The notes under the pieces: generated by a model
The model's input: the letters and a program-made list of their open reading frames with translations, nothing else
Databases searched by the model: none
Told to the model about the DNA's origin: nothing
Assembly (NCBI GenBank): GCA_016926985.1
Contig: JAFGNO010000119.1
Location: forward strand, 1-13,036
Origin: Anaerolineae bacterium
Lineage (GTDB): Bacteria; Chloroflexota; Anaerolineae; Aggregatilineales; UBA3940
Length of the DNA stretch: 13,036 bases
Direction of reading: 5' to 3'
Shown here: positions 6,116 to 13,036 of the stretch, in pieces
Numbering within the stretch: the first letter of the stretch is position 1
How the letters are laid out: each line of letters opens with the position of its first letter
Made by a program: the position numbers and the translations under genes

Positions 6116-7534
6116 CTATCTGCGACCGATGCCAAATACCTGCGGCGGGAGCTGGATACCAGCATCAATGATCTTGTCCATATTCTTGGGGCGCAGACCG
6201 GTTGCCATGATACGCCCAACGATCCGGTCGCCATCCATACCGGTCTGCTCAAATGTAAAGATATCCGACATGGTGACGACGTCACCTTCCATTCCCTGAA
6301 CCTCGGTAATCCGGGTGATCTTCCGCGACCCATCGCGCATGCGGTCCTGGTGACAGATCATGTGAACTGCAGATGAAATCTGCTCGCGGATAGCCCTGAT
6401 GGGCAGATCCATCCCGGCCATCAGGCACATCGTCTCCAGCCGCGCAATCGTATCGCGCGGGCTGTTGCTATGGGCTGTGCCCATTGAGCCATCATGACCG
6501 GTGTTCATTGCCTGGATCAGGTCAAGCGCCTCACCACCACGCACCTCTCCCACCACAATGCGGTCGGGGCGCATACGGAGAGAGTTGATGACCAGATCGC
6601 GGATAGTGATCTCGCCTTTACCCTCAATGTTGGGCGGGCGGCTCTCCAGTCGAACTACGTGATCCTGTCTCAGCTGCAGCTCAGCAGCGTTCTCAATGGT
6701 GACAATCCGGTCGTGCTCAGGGATAAAGCCAGACAGGATGTTAAGGAGAGTGGTCTTGCCGGAACCTGTACCACCAGATACCACCATATTGAATCCTGAG
6801 ACCACGCAAGCCCGCAGAAATTCCATCTGCTCAATGGTTGTCGACCCAAAGTTGATGATATCCTGGACGGTCAACGGCACTTTGGAGAACTTACGAATGG
6901 TAAGCGCCGATCCATCAATGGAGATTGGGGGGATCACCGCGTTAACACGAGACCCATCCGGTAAACGTGCGTCAACAAGCGGAGAGGATTCGTCAATACG
7001 ACGCCCCAATGGCGCAACAATCCGGTCAATAATACGCCGTAGATGCTCCTCGTTCTCAAAGTGAACGGGGGCCTCCTCGATACGTCCCTTTTTCTCAATG
7101 TAGACTTTGGCATAACCAATGGTCATGATCTCGGTGATATCCGGGTCCTCAAGGAGCGGCTCCAGGGGGCCAAAGCCCAGCAGCTCAGCGACAATCTGCT
7201 CATGCAGGCGCTTGCGCTCATGGCGAGCAAGCACAATGCCCTCTTCCATCAGGATCTGGTTGAACAGATCGTCGATGCGAGCGCGCAGTTCTTCGGATTT
7301 TGTCAGGTCAAATGACTCGCCAGGCCCCAGGTCTTCCAGCAGCCTGCGCTGGACCATGTCCTTAATATCCACCCCCCCGACTGAGCCAATTGCACCTGGA
7401 GCCGAATCCCGACGGGGCCGCATGGATGCCAGACCCTCTTGGCGGCCGCCCCCTGCTGCCGGCATCTCCGGCGTACCACCACCTTCTTCTCCGGGTGTTT
7501 GACCACGCTCAATTCGCTTTAATAGACTCGACAC
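6116..7534 (-). CDS. tadA: Tad pilus secretion ATPase TadA/CpaF
   Basis: This cytoplasmic hexameric ATPase of the type II/IV secretion superfamily powers Flp pilus assembly. The 472-residue protein has a Gly/Pro-rich, probably disordered N-terminus (1-50), an all-alpha N-terminal domain with LGFGPLEPLLEDPDITEIM (about 119-137), then the RecA-like core: LPDGSRVNAVIPP (191-203), Walker A GGTGSGKTT (254-262), the acidic box TIENAAELQL (279-288), Walker B RIVVGEVRGGEA (325-336) and the His box GTAHSNSPRD (352-361). The acidic box has Asn282 where many TadA/CpaF proteins have Asp, but the Glu before it is kept. The GTG start at 7534 is supported by AAGGAG eight bases upstream. It is 29 bases downstream of the receiver-TadZ gene, consistent with one operon. 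Confidence 0.96.
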   Translation of the reverse strand: MSSLLKRIERGQTPGEEGGGTPEMPAAGGGRQEGLASMRPRRDSAPGAIGSVGGVDIKDMVQRRLLEDLGPGESFDLTKSEELRARIDDLFNQILMEEGIVLARHERKRLHEQIVAELLGFGPLEPLLEDPDITEIMTIGYAKVYIEKKGRIEEAPVHFENEEHLRRIIDRIVAPLGRRIDESSPLVDARLPDGSRVNAVIPPISIDGSALTIRKFSKVPLTVQDIINFGSTTIEQMEFLRACVVSGFNMVVSGGTGSGKTTLLNILSGFIPEHDRIVTIENAAELQLRQDHVVRLESRPPNIEGKGEITIRDLVINSLRMRPDRIVVGEVRGGEALDLIQAMNTGHDGSMGTAHSNSPRDTIARLETMCLMAGMDLPIRAIREQISSAVHMICHQDRMRDGSRKITRITEVQGMEGDVVTMSDIFTFEQTGMDGDRIVGRIMATGLRPKNMDKIIDAGIQLPPQVFGIGRR

Positions 7535-7542
7535 GACTGTTT

Positions 7543-7548
7543 CTCCTT
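7543..7548 (-). promoter_or_regulatory. Ribosome binding site deciding the GTG start of tadA
   Basis: AAGGAG on the minus strand lies eight bases before the GTG at 7534. No ATG is near enough to use it, so tadA very likely starts at GTG. Confidence 0.75.
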
Positions 7549-7563
7549 CCCTTTATTCCCTCG

Positions 7564-8817
7564 TTACCTGCCAAACAACCCGCCTCGACCACGCTGCGGG
7601 GTGTCCAAGTTGTCGTCAACCGGTTCTTCGACGCGCTGTCGAATCAATTGTACCAGATCAAGCAACGGGCGTACGCTATTTACACGACGTGCATCCAATG
7701 TCACCAGCCCTACACCCCTGTTAAGCGCTTCCTTGGCAGCCGCATCCTCCGGGATTTGGATATCCACCGGGTGTCGCAGGAAGTTCTGGATCTGGTCGGC
7801 GGTGATGCGCTGGTTTTTTTCAACCATATTCAGCACGATCACCAGATCTTCAAGATCAAAACCAGCACTGCTCAGTTCACCCAACATGATACGCGCATCT
7901 TTAAGCGCTGGCATAGTCGGTGCAGTGATCAGGATCAGCTTTTCGGCAGACTGAATTGCCCCTACAAGTGCATCATCAAAGTTGGTTGAGGTATCCACAA
8001 TGATGTAGTCGTACTTCGTCTTCAAGTAGCTCAAGATGTTGATGACAACCTGCGTCGTCAGGTTGGGCACTTCGGCAGGGTTGGCCGGAGCGATCAACAG
8101 ATGGGCGCCGCTATCATGAGGAATAACGATCTTCTGGAAAAAGGTGTCATCGATTTCGTCAGGTGTTTCGGCCATCCGCGCCAGATCGCCGATACTGAAT
8201 TCTCCGCGCGTGTTGAGGAAGACTCCCACATCCCCGAAGAACAGGTTACCGTCCATAATCACTATCTTTTTGTCAGTTGCCGCCCTGGCCAGACCCAGGC
8301 CCAGGTTTACACTGACGGTTGTCTTACCGACACCACCTTTTGGACCAAGTACGGTGATCACGTGTCCTTCGGAAGGTGCACGATAGTCATAACCTGGTAC
8401 GGGAGCAGCTGCTGCAGGTTGAGCAGCTGCCGGGGCAACCGTTGCCGGACGTTTAGCATAAGCCTGCCGGATAGCTTCTGCCAGTTCATCTGAACTGATC
8501 GGTTTTGCGACAAAGTCCACTGCTCCTGCGCGGATCGCCCGGCGCATATAACTGGCATCGTCCTGCACAGAGACAATGATAATCTGCGTGCCTGGCGCCT
8601 CTGTTTGAAGCCGCTGCGTGGCTGTGATGCCATCCATCCCTGGCATATTAATATCCATTAACACGACATCGGGATTCTGTGCCTTGATCTTCTCAATCGC
8701 GGTCAGACCATTATCGGCAAAATCGACAATCTCAATATCGTCCTCATATTCCAGAAGGCGACGGGTGCCGTCTCGAGTCTCGTCGTTATCATCCACAATT
8801 ATTACACGGATCATCAT
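7564..8817 (-). CDS. tadZ: Response-regulator receiver fused to a TadZ/CpaE ParA-like ATPase
   Basis: TadZ/CpaE proteins are MinD/ParA-like ATPases that place the Tad pilus machine in the cell. The 417-residue protein has a receiver domain (about 1-120), an Ala/Pro-rich linker (124-147) and a MinD/ParA domain (about 150-400). The receiver looks complete: the acidic pair in IIVDDND (Asp9, Asp10), phospho-acceptor Asp55 in VVLMDINMPG, Ser83 and Lys105 in FVAKP. The ATPase has the deviant Walker A PKGGVGKTT (159-167, signature Lys160), Asp189 in IVIMDGN and Walker B YIIVDTST (Asp275). TadZ receivers are often described as atypical, so an intact site is notable. The ATG at 8817 is followed by a second ATG; AGAGAG just upstream is a moderate ribosome site. 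It lies between the kinase gene (100-base gap) and tadA. Confidence 0.93.
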   Translation of the reverse strand: MMIRVIIVDDNDETRDGTRRLLEYEDDIEIVDFADNGLTAIEKIKAQNPDVVLMDINMPGMDGITATQRLQTEAPGTQIIIVSVQDDASYMRRAIRAGAVDFVAKPISSDELAEAIRQAYAKRPATVAPAAAQPAAAAPVPGYDYRAPSEGHVITVLGPKGGVGKTTVSVNLGLGLARAATDKKIVIMDGNLFFGDVGVFLNTRGEFSIGDLARMAETPDEIDDTFFQKIVIPHDSGAHLLIAPANPAEVPNLTTQVVINILSYLKTKYDYIIVDTSTNFDDALVGAIQSAEKLILITAPTMPALKDARIMLGELSSAGFDLEDLVIVLNMVEKNQRITADQIQNFLRHPVDIQIPEDAAAKEALNRGVGLVTLDARRVNSVRPLLDLVQLIRQRVEEPVDDNLDTPQRGRGGLFGR

Positions 8818-8917
8818 CTATCTCTCTTCAAGCATATCGCGCGGTATCTTAATGCGGGTCATTCATGCTACTACTATAGTCAATTATCACGATTATGCTA
8901 AAGGCCAGCGAGCAGGT

Positions 8918-9997
8918 TCATTCGGACATGTCATTTACCGGCTGGCCGGCTGGAATATCAATCTCTATTTTGGCGCCCTGCCCCATCAGGCTGTCAACCC
9001 GGACAATACCCCCCACCAGATTGACCCGCTCCTGCAGCGCGCCAAGGCCAAGCGCCTCACTGTTGCTGGAATTGAGGCTCAATTTGCCTGTACCAAAACC
9101 ACGTCCGTTGTCCTCCACAATAGCGCGAACACGCTCATCATCTATCTCAACGATTACTTTCACCGAAGTGGCGCCACTATGATCGCGCGCATTCAGCAGC
9201 AGGGCCTGCACCCCCCGGAAAATCAACACCTCCCGGTAGTGCTCAATACGTCGCTCACGCCCTATCAGTTCAAATTTCGTCTCAATACCCGTCTTTTCGC
9301 CGTATCCCTCCAGGTAGCGCTTGAGCGTGGGGACCACACCCAGGTCAGAAAGCATCATCGGGCGCAGGTCAAAGATAAAGCCGCGCACCTTCTGAAAAGC
9401 TTCATTGGCTGCAGTTTTAAGGTTGGTTAATTCTTCGCGGGCCTTTTCCGGATTCCGATCAAACAGCTTCTGGCAGATCTCCGCCTGCAGAATGAAATTG
9501 GTTAACGAATGGGCTGGGCCGTCGTGCATTTGCCGGGCCAGGCGCTCGCTCTGTTCTTCCTGCGCGTCAATAACCCTCACAATCATTTCGCGGGCGTTGA
9601 AACTCTCGCTTCCATCGTCGTCCTCCTCTTCCTGCTGGCTCAATATCTCCAGGGTGTTTTCAAGAAGCTCAACCATTCCCCGGGCGATTTTCTCCTCGGC
9701 CTGCAATTTCTCAAGCTGCCCACGGGCTGACAGCAGTCGCTGCTGCACGTCCAGCGCCTGGGCATAGACTTCCCGAATCTCCATGCGGGGCACCGCATCC
9801 AGGGAAGACTCAATCCTTCGTACTTCACCAATTACTACCGCGTTACGCTGGGCCAATTGCTCAACCTGGCTTCTGGATTGACTCACCTTGGCGGAAATGT
9901 CCCGAACTTCAGCCGTTACCTGCTCGATCTCCCCATGGAGCATATCCAGGACCTGGTCTTTGCCGGACTTATGCGCATCTGATGCCATTACTTCCAT
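8918..9997 (-). CDS. Soluble DegS-like sensor histidine kinase
   Basis: A 359-residue HisKA_3-type kinase without transmembrane segments, so it would sense a cytoplasmic signal. Residues 15-120 are heptad-rich and probably coiled coil, followed by an acidic stretch (QQEEEDDDGSES, 121-132). The dimerisation/phospho-acceptor domain has SERLARQMHDGPAHSLTNF with His158, very like DegS of Bacillus. The catalytic ATPase domain has an N-box at about 265-275 (LLLNARDHS, Asn269), a G1 box VEDNGRGFG (295-302) and LGLGALQERVNLVGG (316-330). Known for the family: it phosphorylates a NarL/DegU-type regulator, here the gene 41 bases upstream. Inference: the receiver of TadZ just downstream could be a second target. 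The start has AGGAG twelve bases upstream, longer than ideal; an ATG at 9988 is an alternative. Confidence 0.92.
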   Translation of the reverse strand: MEVMASDAHKSGKDQVLDMLHGEIEQVTAEVRDISAKVSQSRSQVEQLAQRNAVVIGEVRRIESSLDAVPRMEIREVYAQALDVQQRLLSARGQLEKLQAEEKIARGMVELLENTLEILSQQEEEDDDGSESFNAREMIVRVIDAQEEQSERLARQMHDGPAHSLTNFILQAEICQKLFDRNPEKAREELTNLKTAANEAFQKVRGFIFDLRPMMLSDLGVVPTLKRYLEGYGEKTGIETKFELIGRERRIEHYREVLIFRGVQALLLNARDHSGATSVKVIVEIDDERVRAIVEDNGRGFGTGKLSLNSSNSEALGLGALQERVNLVGGIVRVDSLMGQGAKIEIDIPAGQPVNDMSE

Positions 9998-10038
9998 TGT
10001 CGTTTCCCACTCCTGAAATAAGGATTACCATCCGACTA

Positions 10039-10782
10039 CTAACCTTCACCCGATGACAGGTCATCCGGTGAAATTGTATCACGGAGCCTGACCCACCCCC
10101 GTCTCAATGCAAAGACAGCCGCCTGGGTCCGGTCCTCCACTGCCAGCTTTCGCAGTATGGAGGTCATGTGGTTTTTTACAGTCTGGTGACTGATATTGAG
10201 ATGCTGGGCGATCTCCATATTGCTCATTCCCTGCGTCACATATCGCAGGATCTCCATCTCGCGGGGTGAGAGTGGAGAGTAGCTCTCTGCCAGTTCCGCG
10301 TAATAGGGGCCGGCAATGGCTTCTACCCCACGCACCATCCATTCCTGGATGCCTTCTGCATCAAACACCGTGTTATCAACCACGTAATGCCCGTTCACCA
10401 CCAACCGGATAATCTCCACAAGCTGATCAGGGACGATATCTTTGGGGCAGAAGGCGGCGGCACCAGCGCGCAGAGCATGCAATACCTGCTCAGGGTCATC
10501 AAAGGCTGTAACCATAATCACCCTGATCCCGGGATACAGGTTGGTCACTTCCCTGGTCACCTGGATACCGTTCATCAGCGGCAGGTTGATGTCCATAATG
10601 GTCACATCGGGCTGCTTTTCCTGTATAATTTTCAGGGCTTCATGCCCATTTCCCCCCTGCCCTACCACTTGCAGGTCGTCATGGAGTTCCAGATTTGCTT
10701 CAATACCCTGACGAAAGATCTGATGATCGTCAACAATCACCACCGATATCTTCTTGCCGGGCTTGGATTCTTGCTGACCCAT
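10039..10782 (-). CDS. NarL/DegU-type response regulator (receiver plus LuxR-type HTH)
   Basis: A DNA-binding response regulator and presumed partner of the DegS-like kinase encoded 41 bases downstream. The 247-residue protein has a receiver domain (about 12-130) with the acidic pair VDDH (Asp18, Asp19), phospho-acceptor Asp64 in VTIMDINLP, Thr92 in MVTAF and Lys114 in FCPKD. A roughly 40-residue linker follows, then a LuxR-type HTH (about 169-232): LSPREMEILRYVTQG, NMEIAQHLNISHQTVKNHM and SILRKL. The ATG at 10782 is chosen over an ATG at 10794 because GGAG lies six bases before it. It is the first gene of the apparent regulator-kinase-tadZABC unit and a promoter-like pair of boxes lies about 100 bases upstream. 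The regulon is not visible here; pilus genes are the obvious guess. Confidence 0.94.
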   Translation of the reverse strand: MGQQESKPGKKISVVIVDDHQIFRQGIEANLELHDDLQVVGQGGNGHEALKIIQEKQPDVTIMDINLPLMNGIQVTREVTNLYPGIRVIMVTAFDDPEQVLHALRAGAAAFCPKDIVPDQLVEIIRLVVNGHYVVDNTVFDAEGIQEWMVRGVEAIAGPYYAELAESYSPLSPREMEILRYVTQGMSNMEIAQHLNISHQTVKNHMTSILRKLAVEDRTQAAVFALRRGWVRLRDTISPDDLSSGEG

Positions 10783-10788
10783 CAACAA

Positions 10789-10792
10789 CTCC
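10789..10792 (-). promoter_or_regulatory. Ribosome binding site deciding the response regulator start
   Basis: GGAG on the minus strand is six bases before the ATG at 10782. It overlaps the alternative upstream ATG (10794-10792), so it can only serve the downstream start. Confidence 0.55.
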
Positions 10793-10882
10793 ATCTGCCT
10801 GCAATCAACACAGTGAACAACAATCTCCAGAGTGCTTTCAGTCTACCACAGGCAGGAATCACGAGCAAGCAGGGAAGAACCG

Positions 10883-10910
10883 ATTTTATACAACAGAAAC
10901 CCTATCCCAA
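10883..10910 (-). promoter_or_regulatory. Probable promoter of the regulator-kinase-tad unit
   Basis: In the 148-base gap before the response regulator start, TTGGGA (10905-10910) and TAAAAT (10883-10888) on the minus strand are 16 bases apart, matching sigma-70-type boxes at 4/6 and 5/6 positions. It would leave a leader of about 95 bases. A weaker pair (TTGCTC and TAGACT, 17 bases apart) lies closer to the gene. Confidence 0.45.
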
Positions 10911-10930
10911 GTATATGTAACTCAGCCGTG

Positions 10931-12463
10931 TCAGGGCAAAACACGGTAGACAGTCATCGGCCCCAAATCAGCATACTGCCGATAGCCGGGCATACGATCG
11001 CTTGACCAAACTGCCTGAAACACCGGGGCAGACACCATCTTGCGGTAGGACCGGTTCCATCTTGGAAAAACCACCAGATAGTCTGCTCCAGACTCAACAA
11101 CGTAGGCGCCAAGCCGCTCCGGATCGGTCATAAATGGAATGACATCCGGTGATACCAACCCTGCCAGATCAAGCAGCGGCACCTCCGCAAAATATCCGAT
11201 GGCCCCGATGTCATGGGCGGCAATGAGATCTGTCTCCAAGGTGTTATCTGCCAGCCATCTGGCAGTGGCGACCATTTCCAGTTCAATGAAGTCGACATCG
11301 CGGCTGTAGGCCGGAGCGCCTAACACAACCAGTGTGGACGGGAACAGCACTGCTGTGCTGGCCAGCCAGGCCATACTGAGCATCCTAACCCCCCTTTTGC
11401 CAGCGCCAGGATTTGCCAACCGCAGGACTGCCATCATGCCATAAGCAAGCAGCACCGGTATCACCGGCATCGCATACCGCCCATGCTGGTAGGTTACTGG
11501 CAGACGTATGGCATACAGAACCAGGTGAGAAACGCACCATACGAGTGGTAAGTAAAGCCACAGTTCGTGAGGGCCACGCCTGGCGGCCTGCCAGATACTC
11601 AGAACCAGCACCGGGATTAACAGCACCTGCGCTCCCACAAACACCACCCGGAATTGGTCAAACAACCGCCCAATGAGCGGCAAATTCCACAGCAGGGCGT
11701 ATTCAGTCTGTTTGGCATAAAACGTGTTGGGAAACAGCGTGTCGCCTATCGCGCTATTGAACATGAACAAGGGCAGCAGGATAGCAGCCAGGCCAAAAGC
11801 AGCACTCGCAGCCCAGAGAATCCTGTCCCGCATCCGGCCTCTGGAACGTATCAGCCACGCTGCTCCGGCAATACCGGCTGCGACAATCCCTTCCGGGCGG
11901 GCAAGAAATAACCCGCCCCCAAAAAGCCCTAACAACAATCCCTGCTGCCAGGTATAACCAGAGGTATATTGTGAAAGCACCCATACCCAGAACCAGACCA
12001 CCAGCGCGGCAAATAGCATGGTCTCCATTCCGGAAGCGCTGGCCCACACCAGATGCCATTCCAGCGCAACTGCTGCGGATACTGCCAGCGCATGAGCAGG
12101 TTTGCCCGCCGGAATGAGCCGACTGGCCCCTGCTGCCCCGGCAAAAAGGGATAGCATCCCCAGGATATAGGTCCATATCCGGGCATCGTTGGAGACCAGA
12201 AAAACCGGCGAGATGAGCAGGGTCCATAATACAGATGTTGAGCCAGCACTTGGTATACCCGGTACAAAAGCCCACTGCCCGGTTTGGGCAAGACTGCGGG
12301 CATAAGTCTGGTGGATCCAGGAGTCATCAAGCGGGAATCCCAGTGTTCCTGTCTGCCGATAAGCGAAAAATTGATACAACACATGTGCACACAGGCATAT
12401 TATCAGCGTGATACAGTCGCAATTACGCCGGGACTCAATGATCTGTAAAAAGCTGGAGCGCAT
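10931..12463 (-). CDS. GT-C-type polytopic membrane glycosyltransferase-like protein
   Basis: A 510-residue membrane protein with about ten hydrophobic segments between residues 17 and 390 and a soluble C-terminal domain of about 120 residues. It has the layout of lipid-phosphosugar-dependent GT-C enzymes: an acidic pair in the first outer loop (PLDDSW, Asp46/Asp47) followed by YARSLAQTG, then SGMET (144-148), ARPEG (188-192) and FPNTFYAK (244-251). The DD, G-x-ET, RPEG and PNTFYAK set recalls AftB-like arabinofuranosyltransferases and related Chloroflexota proteins. Donor and acceptor are unknown; a role in glycosylating the cell surface or pilin is only inference. The start is ATG 12463 with AGGGAG five bases upstream. 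The C-terminal domain (LAAHDIGAIGYFAEVPLLDLAGL) also recurs in such proteins. Confidence 0.85.
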   Translation of the reverse strand: MRSSFLQIIESRRNCDCITLIICLCAHVLYQFFAYRQTGTLGFPLDDSWIHQTYARSLAQTGQWAFVPGIPSAGSTSVLWTLLISPVFLVSNDARIWTYILGMLSLFAGAAGASRLIPAGKPAHALAVSAAVALEWHLVWASASGMETMLFAALVVWFWVWVLSQYTSGYTWQQGLLLGLFGGGLFLARPEGIVAAGIAGAAWLIRSRGRMRDRILWAASAAFGLAAILLPLFMFNSAIGDTLFPNTFYAKQTEYALLWNLPLIGRLFDQFRVVFVGAQVLLIPVLVLSIWQAARRGPHELWLYLPLVWCVSHLVLYAIRLPVTYQHGRYAMPVIPVLLAYGMMAVLRLANPGAGKRGVRMLSMAWLASTAVLFPSTLVVLGAPAYSRDVDFIELEMVATARWLADNTLETDLIAAHDIGAIGYFAEVPLLDLAGLVSPDVIPFMTDPERLGAYVVESGADYLVVFPRWNRSYRKMVSAPVFQAVWSSDRMPGYRQYADLGPMTVYRVLP

Positions 12464-12487
12464 GGTTACTCCCTGATGGCTTCACCC

Positions 12488-12515
12488 CTTATAGTATGCC
12501 AAACCACCGGATCAA
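12488..12515 (-). promoter_or_regulatory. Promoter of the GT-C gene, overlapping the upstream terminator
   Basis: TTGATC (12510-12515) and TATAAG (12488-12493) on the minus strand are 16 bases apart, matching consensus boxes at 4/6 and 5/6. The predicted start of transcription is near 12481, giving a leader under 20 bases that holds AGGGAG. The -35 box shares two bases with the T-tract of the preceding terminator. Confidence 0.55.
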
Positions 12516-12539
12516 AAAAGAGCCACTCCAGGTGGCTCT
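12514..12539 (-). terminator. Rho-independent terminator of the toast-rack gene
   Basis: On the minus strand an 8-bp perfect stem (AGAGCCAC with GTGGCTCT, 12539-12532 and 12526-12519) with a 5-base loop runs straight into a T-tract (six T, 12519-12514). It begins 18 bases after the stop codon of the preceding gene. Confidence 0.88.
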
Positions 12540-12557
12540 CATCGGTGCATATCCCGC

Positions 12558-13036
12558 TTAGTGCTGAATAGTAATGCTCCCTGCGCCCAGATCGCTTACC
12601 GTGATTTCCGTGGAGTGGTCAGCCCGACCGTAGTTTGGCGACTCCCACGTCCCGGTATCATCATCATTATCACCACCATCATCAACCATCTCGAAATCGG
12701 CTGGCAGGTCAACACGCCCCGCGCTATCCTCCTCAATGGTGATACGGACCCCTGTATTTTGCGGAATGGTAACCTCCACCCGCCCCGCGCCACCGTCTAT
12801 CTCAAGGACAAGGTCAGACCGGTCTCCCAGGCTTAACAGCACCGTGCCTGCCCCGGCATCAACAACCATTTCCACGGTAGACCCACTGCCAGTACTAAAC
12901 TCAAAACGGCCCGCAGAGCCGACCACGTCAAGGATCACATCTGAATTATCCGGCACAGTCATTACGGTGGTTGCTGCCCCTGCGTCAACCTCAACCAGGT
13001 AGGCTTCTGGCATGGCAGGCAGGTAAACATCCAGCC
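12558..13036 (-). CDS. Glycine- and acid-rich beta-repeat protein, C-terminal part (LiaF-type 'toast-rack' domain); 5' end outside window
   Basis: The frame stays open to the window edge (upstream codons read LDVYLPA before Met at 13013), so this is most likely the C-terminal 158 residues of a longer protein. It is built of short beta-strand repeats about 20-25 residues apart with an A/G-G-A-G-like turn: VDAGAATTV, VGSAGRFEF, DAGAGTVLL, GGAGRVEVTIP, DSAGRVDLP and DLGAGSITIQH. An acidic stretch (DDGGDNDDD) precedes SPNYGRADHSTEITV. This pattern fits the parallel-strand domain of LiaF-like cell-envelope stress proteins and DUF4097-type beta-solenoids. In that family an N-terminal membrane part is usual, and it would lie beyond the edge here. 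Function beyond envelope association is not supported by what is visible. It ends at a clear terminator. Confidence 0.7.
   Translation of the reverse strand, partial: LDVYLPAMPEAYLVEVDAGAATTVMTVPDNSDVILDVVGSAGRFEFSTGSGSTVEMVVDAGAGTVLLSLGDRSDLVLEIDGGAGRVEVTIPQNTGVRITIEEDSAGRVDLPADFEMVDDGGDNDDDTGTWESPNYGRADHSTEITVSDLGAGSITIQH

Noticed and set aside
8818..8917. AT-rich gap between the kinase and tadZ as a promoter region
   Set aside because: A TTGACT and a TATAGT are present, but they overlap on the minus strand and cannot form a -35/-10 pair, and neither has a well-spaced partner. It may still hold an internal promoter, but I cannot support one.
10926..10946. Hairpin spanning the stop codon of the GT-C gene as a terminator
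   Set aside because: Only a 6-bp stem with a 9-base loop and no T-run after it. Too weak to call.

Overview
The window looks like chromosomal DNA of a Chloroflexota bacterium, probably Anaerolineae-like. This is inferred from gene content rather than from any marker gene. Pointers are: a Tad pilus module with no secretin gene in view and a receiver-fused TadZ, preceded by a DegS/DegU-like pair; a secreted Thr/Pro-linker protein with a C-terminal membrane anchor; a GT-C membrane protein with the PNTFYAK motif; a LiaF-type 'toast-rack' domain; and long-form HPF. No rRNA, tRNA, CRISPR array, transposase or phage gene is visible. All genes but one lie on the minus strand.

Right to left, in the direction of minus-strand transcription: (1) the 3' part of a glycine- and acid-rich beta-repeat protein runs in from the window edge and ends at a clear terminator (12514-12539). 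(2) A good promoter overlaps that terminator's T-tract and precedes a 510-residue GT-C-type membrane protein. (3) After a promoter-bearing gap comes the regulatory and pilus block: DegU/NarL-like response regulator, soluble DegS-like histidine kinase, receiver-TadZ fusion, TadA ATPase, TadB, a 477-base hairpin-rich gap, then TadC. (4) ComF and long HPF follow and end at a strong terminator (2221-2253). (5) The only plus-strand gene, an HNH nuclease-family protein, faces HPF. (6) Diverging from it is a membrane-anchored Ig-like protein whose 3' end overlaps the start of peptidyl-tRNA hydrolase.

The functional core is the Tad/Flp pilus engine. TadZ would position it, TadA would power it, and TadB and TadC would form the inner-membrane platform. 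The two-component pair directly upstream, together with an apparently intact phospho-acceptor site in the receiver part of TadZ, suggests one soluble kinase could control both transcription and assembly of the pilus. The prepilin, prepilin peptidase and other Tad parts are not in this window.

The most unusual non-coding structure is a set of short perfect hairpins with mostly purine-rich loops of 2-4 bases. They cluster between tadB and tadC, and a stylistically similar one lies just beyond pth. They look like members of a dispersed repeat family.
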